Below are positions 5,490 to 6,663 of a stretch of 6,663 nucleotides of DNA, piece after piece. The notes below the pieces were generated by a model. It saw only the letters and a list, made by a program, of their open reading frames with translations, did not search any database and was not told the origin of the DNA. Position 1 is the stretch's first letter; each line of letters opens with the position of its first letter. The stretch comes from Nitrospiraceae bacterium (GTDB lineage: Bacteria > Nitrospirota > Thermodesulfovibrionia > Thermodesulfovibrionales > Dissulfurispiraceae), in NCBI GenBank assembly GCA_003170655.1, contig PMYY01000105.1, positions 1 to 6,663 of the forward strand, written 5' to 3'. The translations under genes and the position numbers were made by a program.

Positions 5490-6366
5490 CGGACAGGCGG
5501 CCCATGTGCCGGTGTTGCTCAATGAGGTGATCGAGATGCTCGAAATAAGGGAAGATGGCGTGTATATCGATGCTACTGTCGGGCTCGGCGGACATTCTTC
5601 GGCGATACTGGGAAGGCTGGGAAGCCATGGCGCGCTAATCGGAATAGACCGCGATGAAGAGGCACTGACCTATGCTGCGAACAAGCTCGGAACTGACAAG
5701 GTATATCTCCGGCAGGGCCGTTTTTCGGAAATCGGAGAGGTCCTGCAGGACCTGAGGATAGAGCGCGCCGACGGCGTGCTTTTCGACCTGGGGGTATCTA
5801 TGCTCCAGCTGAAGAAGCACGAAAGGGGATTCAGCTTCATGTCCGATGCCAGGCTCGATATGAGGATGGACTCTTCACAAAAACTGAGCGCGTGGAATGT
5901 GGTGAACAGGTATCTGGAAAAGGACCTTCAGAGAGTCCTGCAGGAGTTCGGCGAAGAGCCGCTCTTTAGAAAAATAGCGAAGAGGATTGTGATAAGCAGA
6001 AAGTCCGGTCCGATTAATACATGTGCGGAACTTGCAGATATTGTCCTCCAGGCATATGGGGGCAGGGGCAAGACGCACCCTGCTACAAGGACATTTCAGG
6101 CAATCAGGATAGAGGTCAATAGGGAACTCGATGAACTCAGGAACGGACTCACATCCGCCCTCGGCGTTCTGAAAGCAGGCGGAAGGCTCTGCGTCATCTC
6201 GTACCACTCTCTTGAGGACAGGATTGTCAAGAACCTCTTAAGGGACTGGGGCAAAGAAGGGCTCATCAAGGTATTGACGAAAAAACCAATGACTCCGGGC
6301 AGAGAAGAAGTGCTGAGAAACTCGGCGTCACGAAGTGCAAAATTAAGGGGAGGAGAAAAGCTATGA
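5479..6366 (+). CDS. rsmH: 16S rRNA (cytosine(1402)-N(4))-methyltransferase RsmH (MraW)
   Basis: SAM-dependent enzyme that methylates N4 of C1402 in the decoding centre of 16S rRNA. The 295-residue product shows HVPVLLNEV (9-17), SAM-binding DATVGLGGHS (31-40) and GIDRD (55-59), LFDLGVSMLQL (101-111), RGFSF (116-120), LDMRMD (126-131), HPATRTFQAIRIEVNRELDE (200-219) and ISYHSLEDRIVK (240-251). The DLGVSMLQLKK segment departs from the more usual DLGVSSxQLD, but catalytic motifs look intact. ATG 5479 was chosen because family proteins start shortly before HVPVLL. An earlier in-frame ATG at 5446 would add 11 residues lying within mraZ. The ribosome binding site is weak, so translation is probably coupled to mraZ (11-base overlap). 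It overlaps the next gene by ATGA. Confidence 0.96.
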   Translation: MAFSGQAAHVPVLLNEVIEMLEIREDGVYIDATVGLGGHSSAILGRLGSHGALIGIDRDEEALTYAANKLGTDKVYLRQGRFSEIGEVLQDLRIERADGVLFDLGVSMLQLKKHERGFSFMSDARLDMRMDSSQKLSAWNVVNRYLEKDLQRVLQEFGEEPLFRKIAKRIVISRKSGPINTCAELADIVLQAYGGRGKTHPATRTFQAIRIEVNRELDELRNGLTSALGVLKAGGRLCVISYHSLEDRIVKNLLRDWGKEGLIKVLTKKPMTPGREEVLRNSASRSAKLRGGEKL

Positions 6367-6663
6367 GACGTACGAAGAATAGAATGGTATCGGCAATGAA
6401 GGCAATCTCGGTCCTCCTCATCGTCATGTTCGTTTTCAGCATTGTATGGCTGAGGGCGAGTGTTACATCCCTCGAATACAAGTTGAGTAGTCTCGAAACG
6501 ATGAAGATGGAAGTCCTGAGGGACCAGAAGTCGCTGGTTGCACAAAAAGCGGGGCTTATGAGCCTTGCAAGAGTTGAAAAGGCGGACCTGGCAGGTGTGG
6601 GCTTATCATTTCCGGAGAGAAAGAGGGTTGTTTATGTGAAAGCGGGCGATTTCAAAGGCACTT
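6363..6663 (+). CDS. ftsL: FtsL/DivIC-like septum formation protein (3' end outside window)
   Basis: A frame from ATG 6363 stays open for 100 codons to the window edge. It begins with a basic cytoplasmic stretch (MRRTKNR, plus K13), then one hydrophobic helix at about 14-30 (ISVLLIVMFVFSIVWL), then a predicted coiled coil at about 34-68 (SLEYKLSSLETMK and on), then a soluble part. This short bitopic layout fits FtsL, the periplasmic coiled-coil protein that links FtsB and FtsQ and recruits FtsW/FtsI at the septum. FtsL sequences diverge strongly, so the name rests on topology and position: it follows rsmH with an ATGA overlap, as in the standard dcw order. A GGGGAGGAG ribosome binding site lies at about 6348-6356. 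The next genes would be expected to be ftsI and murE. Confidence 0.85.
   Translation, partial: MRRTKNRMVSAMKAISVLLIVMFVFSIVWLRASVTSLEYKLSSLETMKMEVLRDQKSLVAQKAGLMSLARVEKADLAGVGLSFPERKRVVYVKAGDFKGT

Noticed and set aside
6096..6545. 149-codon minus-strand frame across the rsmH-ftsL junction
   Set aside because: No domain is recognisable, the composition is Ser/Leu/Pro-rich, and it is antisense to two well supported genes.

Overview
The window looks like a chromosomal housekeeping segment from a Gram-negative-type bacterium of moderate GC. Conserved proteins, short intergenic gaps and overlapping genes suggest Desulfobacterota (the old Deltaproteobacteria), Nitrospirota or a relative. That placement is an inference from gene style and cannot be settled here. 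I see no mobile element, CRISPR array, tRNA or rRNA, and no obvious shift in composition that would point to recent transfer.

Left block (1-1816, + strand): the C-terminal end of an MFS transporter overlaps tsaB (tRNA t6A biosynthesis). tsaB overlaps rimI (N-terminal acetyltransferase) by one base, and a small FmdB-type zinc-ribbon gene with a strong ribosome binding site follows. The tsaB-rimI pairing is common in bacteria. A short hairpin (1826-1846) sits in the 37-base gap where this block meets the next one head-on.

Middle block (1854-4862, - strand, read right to left): bioF (8-amino-7-oxononanoate synthase, biotin precursor), a 109-base gap with an inverted repeat and a candidate promoter, then gpsA (glycerol-3-phosphate dehydrogenase), then larB (first enzyme of nickel-pincer nucleotide cofactor synthesis) only 2 bases after gpsA. 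The three enzymes belong to different pathways, so this is a mixed metabolic cluster.

Right block (5034-6663, + strand): the start of the division and cell wall (dcw) cluster, mraZ-rsmH-ftsL. mraZ and rsmH overlap by 11 bases. rsmH and the ftsL-like gene, which runs off the window, overlap by 4. A 171-base divergent region (4863-5033) separates this block from bioF. It carries a consensus -35 box for mraZ, an A-rich stretch upstream, and three direct repeats with a 10-bp period next to the mraZ ribosome binding site. These repeats resemble known MraZ boxes and are the most informative regulatory signal here.

I found no undescribed multi-gene system. The points worth a second look are the MraZ-box array, a gpsA promoter that would give an almost leaderless mRNA, and larB coupled to gpsA with no other lar gene in view.
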